This document shows, piece by piece, positions 8,146-16,237 of a stretch of 35,140 nucleotides of DNA (its first letter is position 1; the number at the start of each line of letters is the position of its first letter). The position numbers and the translations under genes were made by a program. The stretch is from Mesorhizobium sp. GTDB lineage: Bacteria > Pseudomonadota > Alphaproteobacteria > Rhizobiales > Rhizobiaceae. The notes under the pieces were generated by a model, which saw nothing but the letters and a program-made list of their open reading frames with translations, searched no databases and had not been told where the DNA came from. The DNA is taken from contig SAQR01000059.1 of the NCBI GenBank assembly GCA_004020365.1, forward strand, positions 1 through 35,140. The letters run 5' to 3'.

Positions 8146-8187
8146 GATTCTTCACGCCGATTCGCGCAAGCGCTATGGTGCTGATTC
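8146..8187. promoter_or_regulatory. Cluster of three GANTC sites upstream of divL
   Basis: GATTC occurs at 8146-8150, 8159-8163 and 8183-8187, with a fourth at 8315-8319 inside divL. GANTC is the target of the alphaproteobacterial cell-cycle methyltransferase CcrM, and its methylation state controls several cell-cycle promoters. The cluster is seen; the regulation is inferred. Confidence 0.4.
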
Positions 8188-8260
8188 GCGGGGTTCGGGG
8201 ACGAGGGCCGACGCCCGCGTCTGGGCGGTCTTGCATTCAGGCGGCGAAGAGGACCAGGAC

Positions 8261-10834
8261 ATGCCGGGGGATTACCCGCCTTGCGCGGGACAGGCCGTTT
8301 CCGGCGGCCACAACGATTCGGTGGGTTCCGCTGCCAGCGGCGGAAGCCTGTTATGGCGCGCCGGCGCCCGCGTCGGAAAATTGCTTGCTTCTTCCGCGCT
8401 CGCCGGCCAGCTGTTTGGCCTTTCGGCACATGCTGGACCGGCTGCCGCCTCTCCCGCTGCTGCGTCCAAGGCCGGGCTGTCGGTCAGCACGGTCGAGGTC
8501 ATGCAACTCGCCATGTTTGTCGGCGTCATGGGCGCGGCACTTGTCTCGGCCATTTTCCTGATTCGTGAACGGGCGCGCACCTCGGCGCAGAATGTCGAAC
8601 TCAGAGCCCGCTTGGCCGACGTGAACGCTGCGCTGCGGCGCTCCGAGGCGCTGCTCAACCTGCGCGACCAGCGCGTCGTCGTATGGGCCTCGGAAAACAA
8701 GAAGCCCGAGCTCGTCGGGACGTTGCCGGTCGAAAGCGGCGCTCCGGAAGACCGTGCCGCCTTCCTGGCCTTTGGCCGTTGGCTGATGCCGCGCTCGGCG
8801 GCGGCGCTCGAGAATGCCGTGGCGGGACTGCGGGAAAAGGCCAAGCCATTTGATCTTGTCATCGAATCGCAGGCCGGGGCGCCTCTCGAAGTGCACGGCC
8901 GCAAGAGCGCAGCACACGTGCTGGTTCGCTTCGTCTCGCTTTCTGAAACGCAGCGAAGCGAGGCCAGGCTGAAAGTCGAAAACCAGCGCCTTGCCGCCGA
9001 CTATGACACCATGCTCGGTCTTTTCAACGCACTCAGCATGCCGGCCTGGCTGCGCTCGGCGGACGGGCGGCTGAAATGGGTCAACCGCGCCTATGCCAGG
9101 GCGGTCGAGGCGGAAAACGCCGAAGCTGCGGTTCGCGACGCGAAGGAATTGCTGGGCGGCCAGGCGCGCGAGGCAATCGCTGCGCAGCACAGGTCGCATC
9201 CCGTCTTCGAGCAGGCGCTTTCCACCGTAATCGAAGGCGACCGCCGCATGTTCGCCGTGACCGACTTCGCCGGCGCGGACGGCTCGGCGGGTCTCGCCTG
9301 CGACACCAGCGCCATCGAAACGATCCGTAGCGAATATGAGCGGACCGTGCGCAGCCATGCCGACACGCTCGACCAGCTCAACACCGCCGTGGCGATTTTC
9401 GATACCGACGAAAAACTGCGGTTTTTCAACCAGGCGTTCCAGAAACTTTGGGGTCTCGACAGCGGCTTCCTGCACAGCGCTCCGGACAACGCCTTGTTGC
9501 TCGACCGGCTGCGCAGCGAAGGCAAGATCGCCGAGCAGCCCGAATGGCGGCGCTGGAAGGAAAGCCTGCTTGGTGCCTATCGCGCGGTCGAGTCGCAGGA
9601 ACATTGGTGGCATTTGCCGGACGGCAAGACCATCCGCGTCGTCGCCAATCCGCAGCCCAAAGGTGGCGTCACCTGGGTGTTCGAGAACCTGACCGAGAAG
9701 ATGGACCTTGAGAGCCGCTACCAGACCGCGGTGCGGGTCCAGGGCGAGACGCTCGACAATCTTGCCGAAGGCGTGGCCGTGTTCGGCCCCGACGGCAGGC
9801 TCAGATTTTCGAACCCGGCATTCGCAGCACTTTGGGGGCTCGACGCCGACGCCGCCAAGCCCAACGTGCACGTCTCCACGATCCGCGATCTGTGCGACCG
9901 GCGCGCCGCCGACAGCCCCTGGCGCGGCTTCGTTGCCGCCGTCACCGGTTTCGACGACGAGCGCCGCGACCGCCACGGCCAGACCGAGCTGAACAACGGC
10001 ACCGTGCTGCGCTACGCGATGATCCCGCTGCCCAACGGGCAGGTGATGATGACCTTCGTTGACGTCACCGACAGCGTCAATGTCGAGCGGGCGCTGAAGG
10101 ACAAGAACGAGGCGCTGGAAAAATCCGACCAGCTCAAGAACGAGTTTGTGCAGCACGTCTCCTACGAGCTGCGCTCGCCGCTGACCAACATCATCGGTTT
10201 CACCGAGCTGCTTTCGCTGCCCTCGACCGGGCCATTGAACCAGAAGCAGCGCGAATATGTCGAGCATGTCAGCTCGTCCTCCTCGGTCCTGCTCACCATC
10301 GTCAACGACATCCTCGACCTGGCGACCGTGGATGCCGGCATCATGGAGCTCGATATCTCCGAAGTTCACGTCGACCGGACCATCGCTGCCGCTGCCGAGC
10401 TTGTTGCCGACCGGCTGGAGGAGCATGCGATCAGGCTCAAGATCGATGCGGCCACTGCGCCAAAGACGTTCCACGGCGACGAAATCCGCATCCGGCAGAT
10501 CCTCTACAACCTGCTGAGCAATGCCGCGAACTACGCTCCTGAGGCGAGCACCATCACGCTCGCCTGCCGCTCGCTTGCCGAAGGCGTGGAATTCTCCGTT
10601 CACGACGATGGTCCCGGCATGCCGCCGGACCTGCTCGATTCGGTGTTCCGCCGTTTCGAACCGCGCACCAATAGCGGCCGCCGGCGCGGCCCCGGCCTCG
10701 GCCTGTCGATCGTCAAGAGCTTTGTCGAGCTGCATGGCGGCAGTGTCCGCATCGAAACCGGCAAGGACATGGGCACCACCGTCATTTGTGCCTTTCCCGA
10801 CACGCCGTCCGGCATCCGCGCGGCGGCCGAGTAG
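8261..10834 (+). CDS. divL: DivL-like cell-cycle sensor kinase (Tyr in place of phospho-acceptor His)
   Basis: The 857-aa protein has a low-complexity N-terminus, a membrane segment (about 80-101), a coiled region, at least three PAS-like repeats (two are visibly similar: LDQLNTAVAIF... and LDNLAEGVAVF...) and a complete kinase core. The H-box reads FVQHVSYELRSPLTNI, with Tyr635 where kinases have His; this is the hallmark of DivL. ATPase motifs are intact (NLLSNAANYAP, HDDGPGMP, GPGLGLSIVKSF). In Caulobacter DivL senses DivK and controls CckA and hence CtrA. The ATG at 8261 has GAAGAGGA upstream; the frame is open back to a TTG at 8111, but that lies within the ahcY terminator and is unlikely. 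Confidence 0.9.
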   Translation: MPGDYPPCAGQAVSGGHNDSVGSAASGGSLLWRAGARVGKLLASSALAGQLFGLSAHAGPAAASPAAASKAGLSVSTVEVMQLAMFVGVMGAALVSAIFLIRERARTSAQNVELRARLADVNAALRRSEALLNLRDQRVVVWASENKKPELVGTLPVESGAPEDRAAFLAFGRWLMPRSAAALENAVAGLREKAKPFDLVIESQAGAPLEVHGRKSAAHVLVRFVSLSETQRSEARLKVENQRLAADYDTMLGLFNALSMPAWLRSADGRLKWVNRAYARAVEAENAEAAVRDAKELLGGQAREAIAAQHRSHPVFEQALSTVIEGDRRMFAVTDFAGADGSAGLACDTSAIETIRSEYERTVRSHADTLDQLNTAVAIFDTDEKLRFFNQAFQKLWGLDSGFLHSAPDNALLLDRLRSEGKIAEQPEWRRWKESLLGAYRAVESQEHWWHLPDGKTIRVVANPQPKGGVTWVFENLTEKMDLESRYQTAVRVQGETLDNLAEGVAVFGPDGRLRFSNPAFAALWGLDADAAKPNVHVSTIRDLCDRRAADSPWRGFVAAVTGFDDERRDRHGQTELNNGTVLRYAMIPLPNGQVMMTFVDVTDSVNVERALKDKNEALEKSDQLKNEFVQHVSYELRSPLTNIIGFTELLSLPSTGPLNQKQREYVEHVSSSSSVLLTIVNDILDLATVDAGIMELDISEVHVDRTIAAAAELVADRLEEHAIRLKIDAATAPKTFHGDEIRIRQILYNLLSNAANYAPEASTITLACRSLAEGVEFSVHDDGPGMPPDLLDSVFRRFEPRTNSGRRRGPGLGLSIVKSFVELHGGSVRIETGKDMGTTVICAFPDTPSGIRAAAE

Positions 10835-10842
10835 CGGGCTAG

Positions 10843-12354
10843 ATGGCAGGCATGGTGCTGGAGCGTTTTCTCGCCGACGAGGCTGCGACCGCGAGGCTGG
10901 GCGAGGATCTGGCCATGTCGCTGCGACCCGGCGACGTGCTGGCTCTCAAAGGCGATCTCGGCGCCGGCAAGTCGAGTTTGGCGCGGGCGCTGATCAGGGC
11001 AATGACCGCCGATGCCGGTCTCGACGTGCCGAGCCCGACCTTCACGCTGGTCCAGAGCTATGAGGCGCGCGTCCCCGTCCATCATTTCGACCTCTATCGC
11101 CTGTCCGCGGCGTCCGAACTGGACGAACTGGGTTTCGACGAGGCGCTGGCGCAGGGCGCTGCCCTGGTCGAATGGCCGGAACGGGCAGCGGCCTGTTTGC
11201 CAAAGACTTCGGTGCAGATCGAACTCGTCCATCAAGACGACGGACGCCTGGCGAGATTGTCGGGACAAGGCGCCGCCTTCGAGCGTGCGGCGCGCTCGCT
11301 GGCCATGCGCGATTTTCTGGAAACAGCCGGCTGGGGGGAAGCGCAGAGACGCTATTTTATCGGCGACGCCTCGGCCCGCTCCTATGAGATCGTCTCGCTG
11401 GCCGGCCTGCCGCCGCGCGTGTTGATGAACTCGCCGCGGCTGGTGCTCGGGCCGCCGGTCCGCGACGGCAAGCCCTATGCGGTGATCGCCCACACTGCGC
11501 AGTCGGTCGTGGCCTCCGTCGCCATCGATCGGGCATTGCGGGCCGGCGGCGTCAGCGCCCCGGAAATCCACGCGCAGGATTTGGACCAGGGCTTTCTTCT
11601 CATGGAGCATCTCGGCTCGGAGGGATTTCTCGGCCAGCACGGTCAGCCGCTGGCGGAACGTTACGCGGCGGCGGCCGAACTGCTTGCCATGATGCACGGA
11701 AAGACGTGGCCCGATCGCATCGAGGCCGCGCCCGGCGTCTTTCACGACGTACCGCCTTTCGACCGCGACGCCATGATGATCGAAGCCGAATTGCTGCTCG
11801 ACTGGTATGTGCCGGCGATCACAGGCGGCCCGGCAAGCGATGCCTTGCGCGCCGGCTATAGCAAGGAATGGAACGCGGCCCTCGACCGGCTGGAGGGGCG
11901 CGAATACACGCTCATGCTGCGCGACTTTCATTCGCCCAACATCATCTGGCGCGGCAATCGTTCCGGTCACGATCGCCTTGGCATCGTCGATGTCCAGGAC
12001 GCGCTGATCGGCCCTTCCGCCTATGATCTCGCCTCGCTCGCCATGGATGCGCGCGTCACGCTCTCACCTGAGATCGAGCGACGGACGCTCGATGCCTATA
12101 TAGCTGCGCGCCGTAAGGCTGGCGCTTTTAACGAAGACGAATTCGTCGAGACCTATGCGATCATGGCGGCGCAGCGCAATTCGAAGATCCTCGGCATTTT
12201 CGTCCGGCTCGAAAAGCGCGACGGCAAGCCCTATTATCTAAAACACCTGCCGCGCATTCGCGATTATCTTCGGCGGGCGCTGGCGCATCCGGCATTGGCC
12301 GGCCTGCGGGATTTCTATACAGCCCACGGGCTAGTGGAGGAGCGGCCGCTGTGA
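10843..12354 (+). CDS. tsaE: TsaE-AmgK fusion: t6A-synthesis ATPase plus sugar kinase
   Basis: This 503-aa two-domain protein starts with TsaE (about 1-150): Walker A GDLGAGKSS (37-45), SPTFTLVQ, HFDLYRL and VEWPER. TsaE is the ATPase needed for N6-threonylcarbamoyladenosine at tRNA position 37. The rest (about 155-503) is an aminoglycoside-phosphotransferase-like kinase with the catalytic LRDFHSPNIIW (Asp361, Asn366) and the metal site VDVQDALIGP (383-386). This matches AmgK, the anomeric N-acetylmuramate/N-acetylglucosamine kinase of cell-wall recycling. The next gene encodes the matching uridylyltransferase MurU, which strongly supports the kinase assignment. The stop overlaps the murU GTG by four bases. 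I see no internal ribosome site marking a second start for the kinase part. Confidence 0.9.
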   Translation: MAGMVLERFLADEAATARLGEDLAMSLRPGDVLALKGDLGAGKSSLARALIRAMTADAGLDVPSPTFTLVQSYEARVPVHHFDLYRLSAASELDELGFDEALAQGAALVEWPERAAACLPKTSVQIELVHQDDGRLARLSGQGAAFERAARSLAMRDFLETAGWGEAQRRYFIGDASARSYEIVSLAGLPPRVLMNSPRLVLGPPVRDGKPYAVIAHTAQSVVASVAIDRALRAGGVSAPEIHAQDLDQGFLLMEHLGSEGFLGQHGQPLAERYAAAAELLAMMHGKTWPDRIEAAPGVFHDVPPFDRDAMMIEAELLLDWYVPAITGGPASDALRAGYSKEWNAALDRLEGREYTLMLRDFHSPNIIWRGNRSGHDRLGIVDVQDALIGPSAYDLASLAMDARVTLSPEIERRTLDAYIAARRKAGAFNEDEFVETYAIMAAQRNSKILGIFVRLEKRDGKPYYLKHLPRIRDYLRRALAHPALAGLRDFYTAHGLVEERPL

Positions 12355-13121
12355 CGACACGCCCCAAAACCGCAATGGTGCTTGCCGCCGGGCTGGGAAA
12401 GCGCATGCGGCCAATCACCGACACGATGCCGAAACCGCTGGTCAGGATATCTGGCAAGACGTTGCTCGACTGGAGCCTGGACAGCCTGGCTCGCGCCGGC
12501 GTCGCCAAGGCCATCGTCAACGTCCATTATTTTCCCGAGCAGATCGTCGCCCACGTCGCCGCGCGCCGCGCGCCGCGGGTGGTTATTTCCGACGAAAGCC
12601 AAACACTGCTCGATTCCGCCGGCGGTATCGTCCATGCTTTCCCGGAACTGGGAGCGGCTCCCTTTTACGTCGTCAACGCCGACACTTTCTGGATCGACAG
12701 CGGCGTGCCCAACCTTGCCCGCCTCGCCCTTGCGTGGGACACGGCGAAAATGGATATTCTGCTGATGCTTGCAGATCTCCAGTCAGCAACCGGTCACAGC
12801 GGCGGTACGGATTTCCTGATGGCGCCGGACGGCGCCTTGCGGCGTTCGAAAGCCGACCCGACAGGCCTGATCTATGCCGGCGCGGCGATCGCTCATCCCA
12901 GGCTTTTCAGGGATGCGCCGGCCGGGCCGCATTCGCTCAACGGCTATTTCGATGCGGCGATTGCTGCCGGCCGCCTGTACGGCATGGTGATGCACGGCCA
13001 TTGGATCACCGTCGGCACGCCCGACGCCATTCCGCTTGCGGAAGCGGCCGTTGCTGCCGCTGTTGCTGGCTCGCCCGGCACTCTTGCCGAGTTGACCAGC
13101 CCCTTCACTGAGTTCAAATGA
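12351..13121 (+). CDS. murU: N-acetylmuramate alpha-1-phosphate uridylyltransferase MurU
   Basis: The 256-aa nucleotidyltransferase has the sugar-phosphate NTP-transferase signature LAAGLGKRMRPITDTMPKPL (11-30), the metal-binding VVNADTFWID segment and a C-terminal WITVGTPD. It would convert MurNAc-1-phosphate, made by the AmgK domain encoded just upstream, to UDP-MurNAc, bypassing de novo synthesis and thus fosfomycin-sensitive MurA, as shown for Pseudomonas. The start is GTG, overlapping the previous stop (GTGA). It is joined to addB by an ATGA overlap. A generic mannose-1-phosphate guanylyltransferase annotation is the alternative, but the kinase neighbour favours MurU. Confidence 0.88.
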   Translation: MTTRPKTAMVLAAGLGKRMRPITDTMPKPLVRISGKTLLDWSLDSLARAGVAKAIVNVHYFPEQIVAHVAARRAPRVVISDESQTLLDSAGGIVHAFPELGAAPFYVVNADTFWIDSGVPNLARLALAWDTAKMDILLMLADLQSATGHSGGTDFLMAPDGALRRSKADPTGLIYAGAAIAHPRLFRDAPAGPHSLNGYFDAAIAAGRLYGMVMHGHWITVGTPDAIPLAEAAVAAAVAGSPGTLAELTSPFTEFK

Positions 13122-16100
13122 GCGGCTCCCGCCGCGTTTTCTCGATCCCGCCCGGAGCGCCGTTTCTGCCGACGCTGGCCGAGGCCTTGCTGTCAGGGCG
13201 GCTCGTTCCCGGTTTCCGCTTCGACGGCGACCCGCTGGCGCTAGCCGACGCCACCATCTACGTGCCGACGCGCCGCGCCGCGCGGGCGTTGCGCGGTGTC
13301 TTCGTCGACCGTCTGGGTGGCCGCTCGGCGATCCTGCCGGTCATCCGCCCGCTCGGCGAGTTCGACGAGGACGAGGCGGCGTTCGAGGCCGACGCGTCGG
13401 CCGCCATCGACCTCGCGCCGCCGATCGCCGCGATCGAGCGCCTGCTGCTGCTGGCGCCGCTGGTGCGCGCCTGGAAACGCCGCCTGCCGGCGCATGTCGC
13501 GGCACTTTTCGACGAGGAGATCGCCGTGCCGGCGTCGGCCGCCGATGCCATCTGGCTGGCGCGCGACCTGGCCCGGCTGATGGACGAGATCGAGACGGAA
13601 GGCACGGACTGGGCCAGGCTCGCCGATCTGGTGACCGGCAACCTCGCCGGCTGGTGGCAGGTGACGCTCGACTTCCTGAACATCGTCACCGAAAACTGGC
13701 CGAATCTCCTCGATGAACGCTATCGCTCTAACCCGGCCGCGCACCGCAATGCGCTGATAAGGCTGGAAGCGGCGCGGCTGAAGCGCAATCCGCCGACTGG
13801 GCCGGTGATCGCCGCCGGCTCCACCGGGTCCATTCCCGCCACCGCCGAACTGCTTGCGGTGATCGCCGGCCTGCCCAGCGGCGCCGTCGTGCTGCCCGGC
13901 CTCGACCTGATGCTGGATGAGCCGTCATTCCAGGCAATTGCGGTGCCCGGCGCACAGCCGGCCTTGCTTGGCCACCCGCAATACGGCCTGGCAAAACTGA
14001 TCGGCAAGATCGGCGTGCTGCGCGGCGATGTCGAGGAGATCGCCGTTACCGAAAGGCCGCTCGCGCTGCGCGCCGCACTTGTCGGCGAGGCGCTGCGGCC
14101 GGCGGAGACCACCGAGCTGTGGGTCGAGACGCGCGCCCGCTTTACTTCAGGCGATATCACCGAGGCCTTCGCCGCCGTGACGCTACTCGAAGCCGCCGGC
14201 GAGCGCGACGAAGCGGTGGCGATCGCCGTCGCGCTCAAGCGTGCCGTCGAACAGCCCGGCCAGCGCGCCGCGCTCGTCACCGGCGACCGCGCCCTGGCGC
14301 GGCGCGTTTCGGTCGAGCTGTTGCGCTTTGGCGTCGTCGCCGACGATTCGGGCGGCACCGCGCTCATCAACACGCCAGCCGCCGGCCTGCTCAGACTGGC
14401 GCTTCAGGCGGCGTTCCGCCCCGGCGATCCTGTGGCCCTGCTGTCGCTGCTCAAGCACCCGCTGATTGGCCTCGGTATGGAACGCACAAGCGTCCGTCAC
14501 GCGGCGGAGATCGTCGAACTGGTGGCGCTGCGCGGCGGCACCGGCCGTCCCGACGCCGCCTCGCTACCGGAGCTCTTCGAGGCCCGGCTCACCGGCCTGG
14601 ACGATACCCGCCGGCCGTTCTGGTCTTCCCGCCTGACCGTGCGAAACATCGAACGCACTCGCGAATTGCTCGTTCGCCTTGCTGCTGCGCTGGCGCCGCT
14701 GACCGCCTTTCGCAGTCAAGCCGAAGCCGATCTTGCCGCATTGACCCGGGCCAGCGTCGTCGCGCTCGAAGGTCTCGGCCGCACCGCGGATGGCAGCTTG
14801 AGCGAACTCTATGCCGGCGACGCCGGTGAAAAACTCGCCGAGCTCTTGCGCGGGCTGGTCGCTGCCTCGGCGTCGTTCTCCTTCGCGGCGGACGAATGGC
14901 CCGACGTGATGGAGACGCTGATAGCACCCGAGACGGTCAAGCCGGCACAAGGCACCGACAGGAACATCGCTATCTGGGGTGCGCTGGAAGCCCGGTTGCA
15001 GAACGTCGACACGCTGGTCGTCGGCGGGCTCAACGAGGGCGTGTGGCCGCGCAAACCGGAAAGCGACCGCTTCATGTCGCGGCTGATGAAGACCGGCATC
15101 GACCTTGAGCCGCCCGAACGGCGCATCGGCCTGGCCGCCCATGATTTCCAGATGGCGATGGGGGCGAAGAAAGTGGTGCTGGCGCGCTCCGCCCGCTCCG
15201 GCGACGCACCGGCGGTGCCGTCGCGTTGGCTGCAGCGTCTCCTGACCTTCATCGGCAAGGACCATGCGGCAGTGCTTCGTCGGCGTGGTGATGAATTCCT
15301 GTCTTGGGCCCGCGCGCTCGATGCCGGCGAAAGGAAAGATTTCGCGCCGCGGCCGCAGCCGAAGCCGCCGCTGGTTGTGCGGCCGCAGCATTTCTCGGTC
15401 ACCGAGATCGAGACGCTGCGCCGCGACCCTTACGCGATCTATGCCAGGAGGATCCTCCGCCTGATGCCGCTCGACCCGGTCGTCCGCGACCCGGGCGCCG
15501 CCGAACGCGGCACGCTGTTTCACGCCATCCTGCATCTTTTTTCGCGGACCGTCGCCGATCCGCTTGTGCCGGAGGCGCTGGACGGTCTCATCGCCGCCGG
15601 CCGCGCATGCTTTGCCGAGGCGGCCCTTCCTCCCGATGTCGAGGCAGTGTGGTGGCCGCGCTTCGAAAAGCTCGCCGCCGGCATCATCGAATGGGAGCGC
15701 GGCCGCGCCTTGGCCGTGACCATGCGGCATGCTGAGGAGCGCGCCGAGAAAACCGGCGTCGGCCAGTCCGGTGTGACGCTGTCCGGCTATGCCGATCGCG
15801 TCGATCTGCTGGCCGGCGGCATGGCCGACATCCTGGACTACAAGACCGGCTCCTCACCGTCCAAGGCGCAGGCGCATACGCTGCTTTCGCCGCAACTGGC
15901 GCTTGAAGGCGCGCTGCTCAGGCGCGGCGCCTTCAAGGGGCTTGGCGCGCGCGAGCCGTCGCAACTGGCCTTCATCAGGCTGAAGCCGAACGGCGCGGTG
16001 TTCGAGGAATCCATCCTCGAATACAATCACAAGTTGCGAACCGCTGCAGATCTCGCCGAGGAGGCCTGGGCGCGGCTCGAAAAACTGCTGATCCACTATG

Positions 16101-16237
16101 CCAACCCGGCGACCGGATACCTGTCGCGCGCGTTGCCGTTCCGCGAGGGCGAGACCGACGGCGATTACGACCATCTCGCCCGCGTGCTCGAATGGTCTGC
16201 CGGCGGCGACGCCGACGACGAGGCAGGGGAGGCATGA
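13118..16237 (+). CDS. addB: Double-strand break repair protein AddB (alphaproteobacterial type)
   Basis: This 1039-aa subunit of the AddAB helicase-nuclease processes double-strand ends for RecA loading. The RecB-like nuclease domain is at the C-terminus, with GYADRVDLL and LDYKTGSS (Asp907, Lys909). VGGLNEGVWPRKPESDRF is a typical AddB segment. There is no N-terminal Walker A lysine motif, so helicase power would come from AddA alone. The protein has a single cysteine (in AGRACF), so the 4Fe-4S cluster of Bacillus AddB cannot form. It starts with an ATGA overlap with murU and ends in an ATGA overlap with addA. Confidence 0.95.
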   Translation: MSGSRRVFSIPPGAPFLPTLAEALLSGRLVPGFRFDGDPLALADATIYVPTRRAARALRGVFVDRLGGRSAILPVIRPLGEFDEDEAAFEADASAAIDLAPPIAAIERLLLLAPLVRAWKRRLPAHVAALFDEEIAVPASAADAIWLARDLARLMDEIETEGTDWARLADLVTGNLAGWWQVTLDFLNIVTENWPNLLDERYRSNPAAHRNALIRLEAARLKRNPPTGPVIAAGSTGSIPATAELLAVIAGLPSGAVVLPGLDLMLDEPSFQAIAVPGAQPALLGHPQYGLAKLIGKIGVLRGDVEEIAVTERPLALRAALVGEALRPAETTELWVETRARFTSGDITEAFAAVTLLEAAGERDEAVAIAVALKRAVEQPGQRAALVTGDRALARRVSVELLRFGVVADDSGGTALINTPAAGLLRLALQAAFRPGDPVALLSLLKHPLIGLGMERTSVRHAAEIVELVALRGGTGRPDAASLPELFEARLTGLDDTRRPFWSSRLTVRNIERTRELLVRLAAALAPLTAFRSQAEADLAALTRASVVALEGLGRTADGSLSELYAGDAGEKLAELLRGLVAASASFSFAADEWPDVMETLIAPETVKPAQGTDRNIAIWGALEARLQNVDTLVVGGLNEGVWPRKPESDRFMSRLMKTGIDLEPPERRIGLAAHDFQMAMGAKKVVLARSARSGDAPAVPSRWLQRLLTFIGKDHAAVLRRRGDEFLSWARALDAGERKDFAPRPQPKPPLVVRPQHFSVTEIETLRRDPYAIYARRILRLMPLDPVVRDPGAAERGTLFHAILHLFSRTVADPLVPEALDGLIAAGRACFAEAALPPDVEAVWWPRFEKLAAGIIEWERGRALAVTMRHAEERAEKTGVGQSGVTLSGYADRVDLLAGGMADILDYKTGSSPSKAQAHTLLSPQLALEGALLRRGAFKGLGAREPSQLAFIRLKPNGAVFEESILEYNHKLRTAADLAEEAWARLEKLLIHYANPATGYLSRALPFREGETDGDYDHLARVLEWSAGGDADDEAGEA

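Noticed and set aside
8111-8260. TTG start giving a 50-residue longer DivL
   Set aside because: The codon lies inside the ahcY terminator hairpin, the added residues look uncoded, and the ATG at 8261 has a good ribosome site.
8351-10735. 794-codon open frame antisense to divL
   Set aside because: The opposite strand carries full kinase and PAS motifs; the antisense frame is a high-GC artefact without motifs or a ribosome site.
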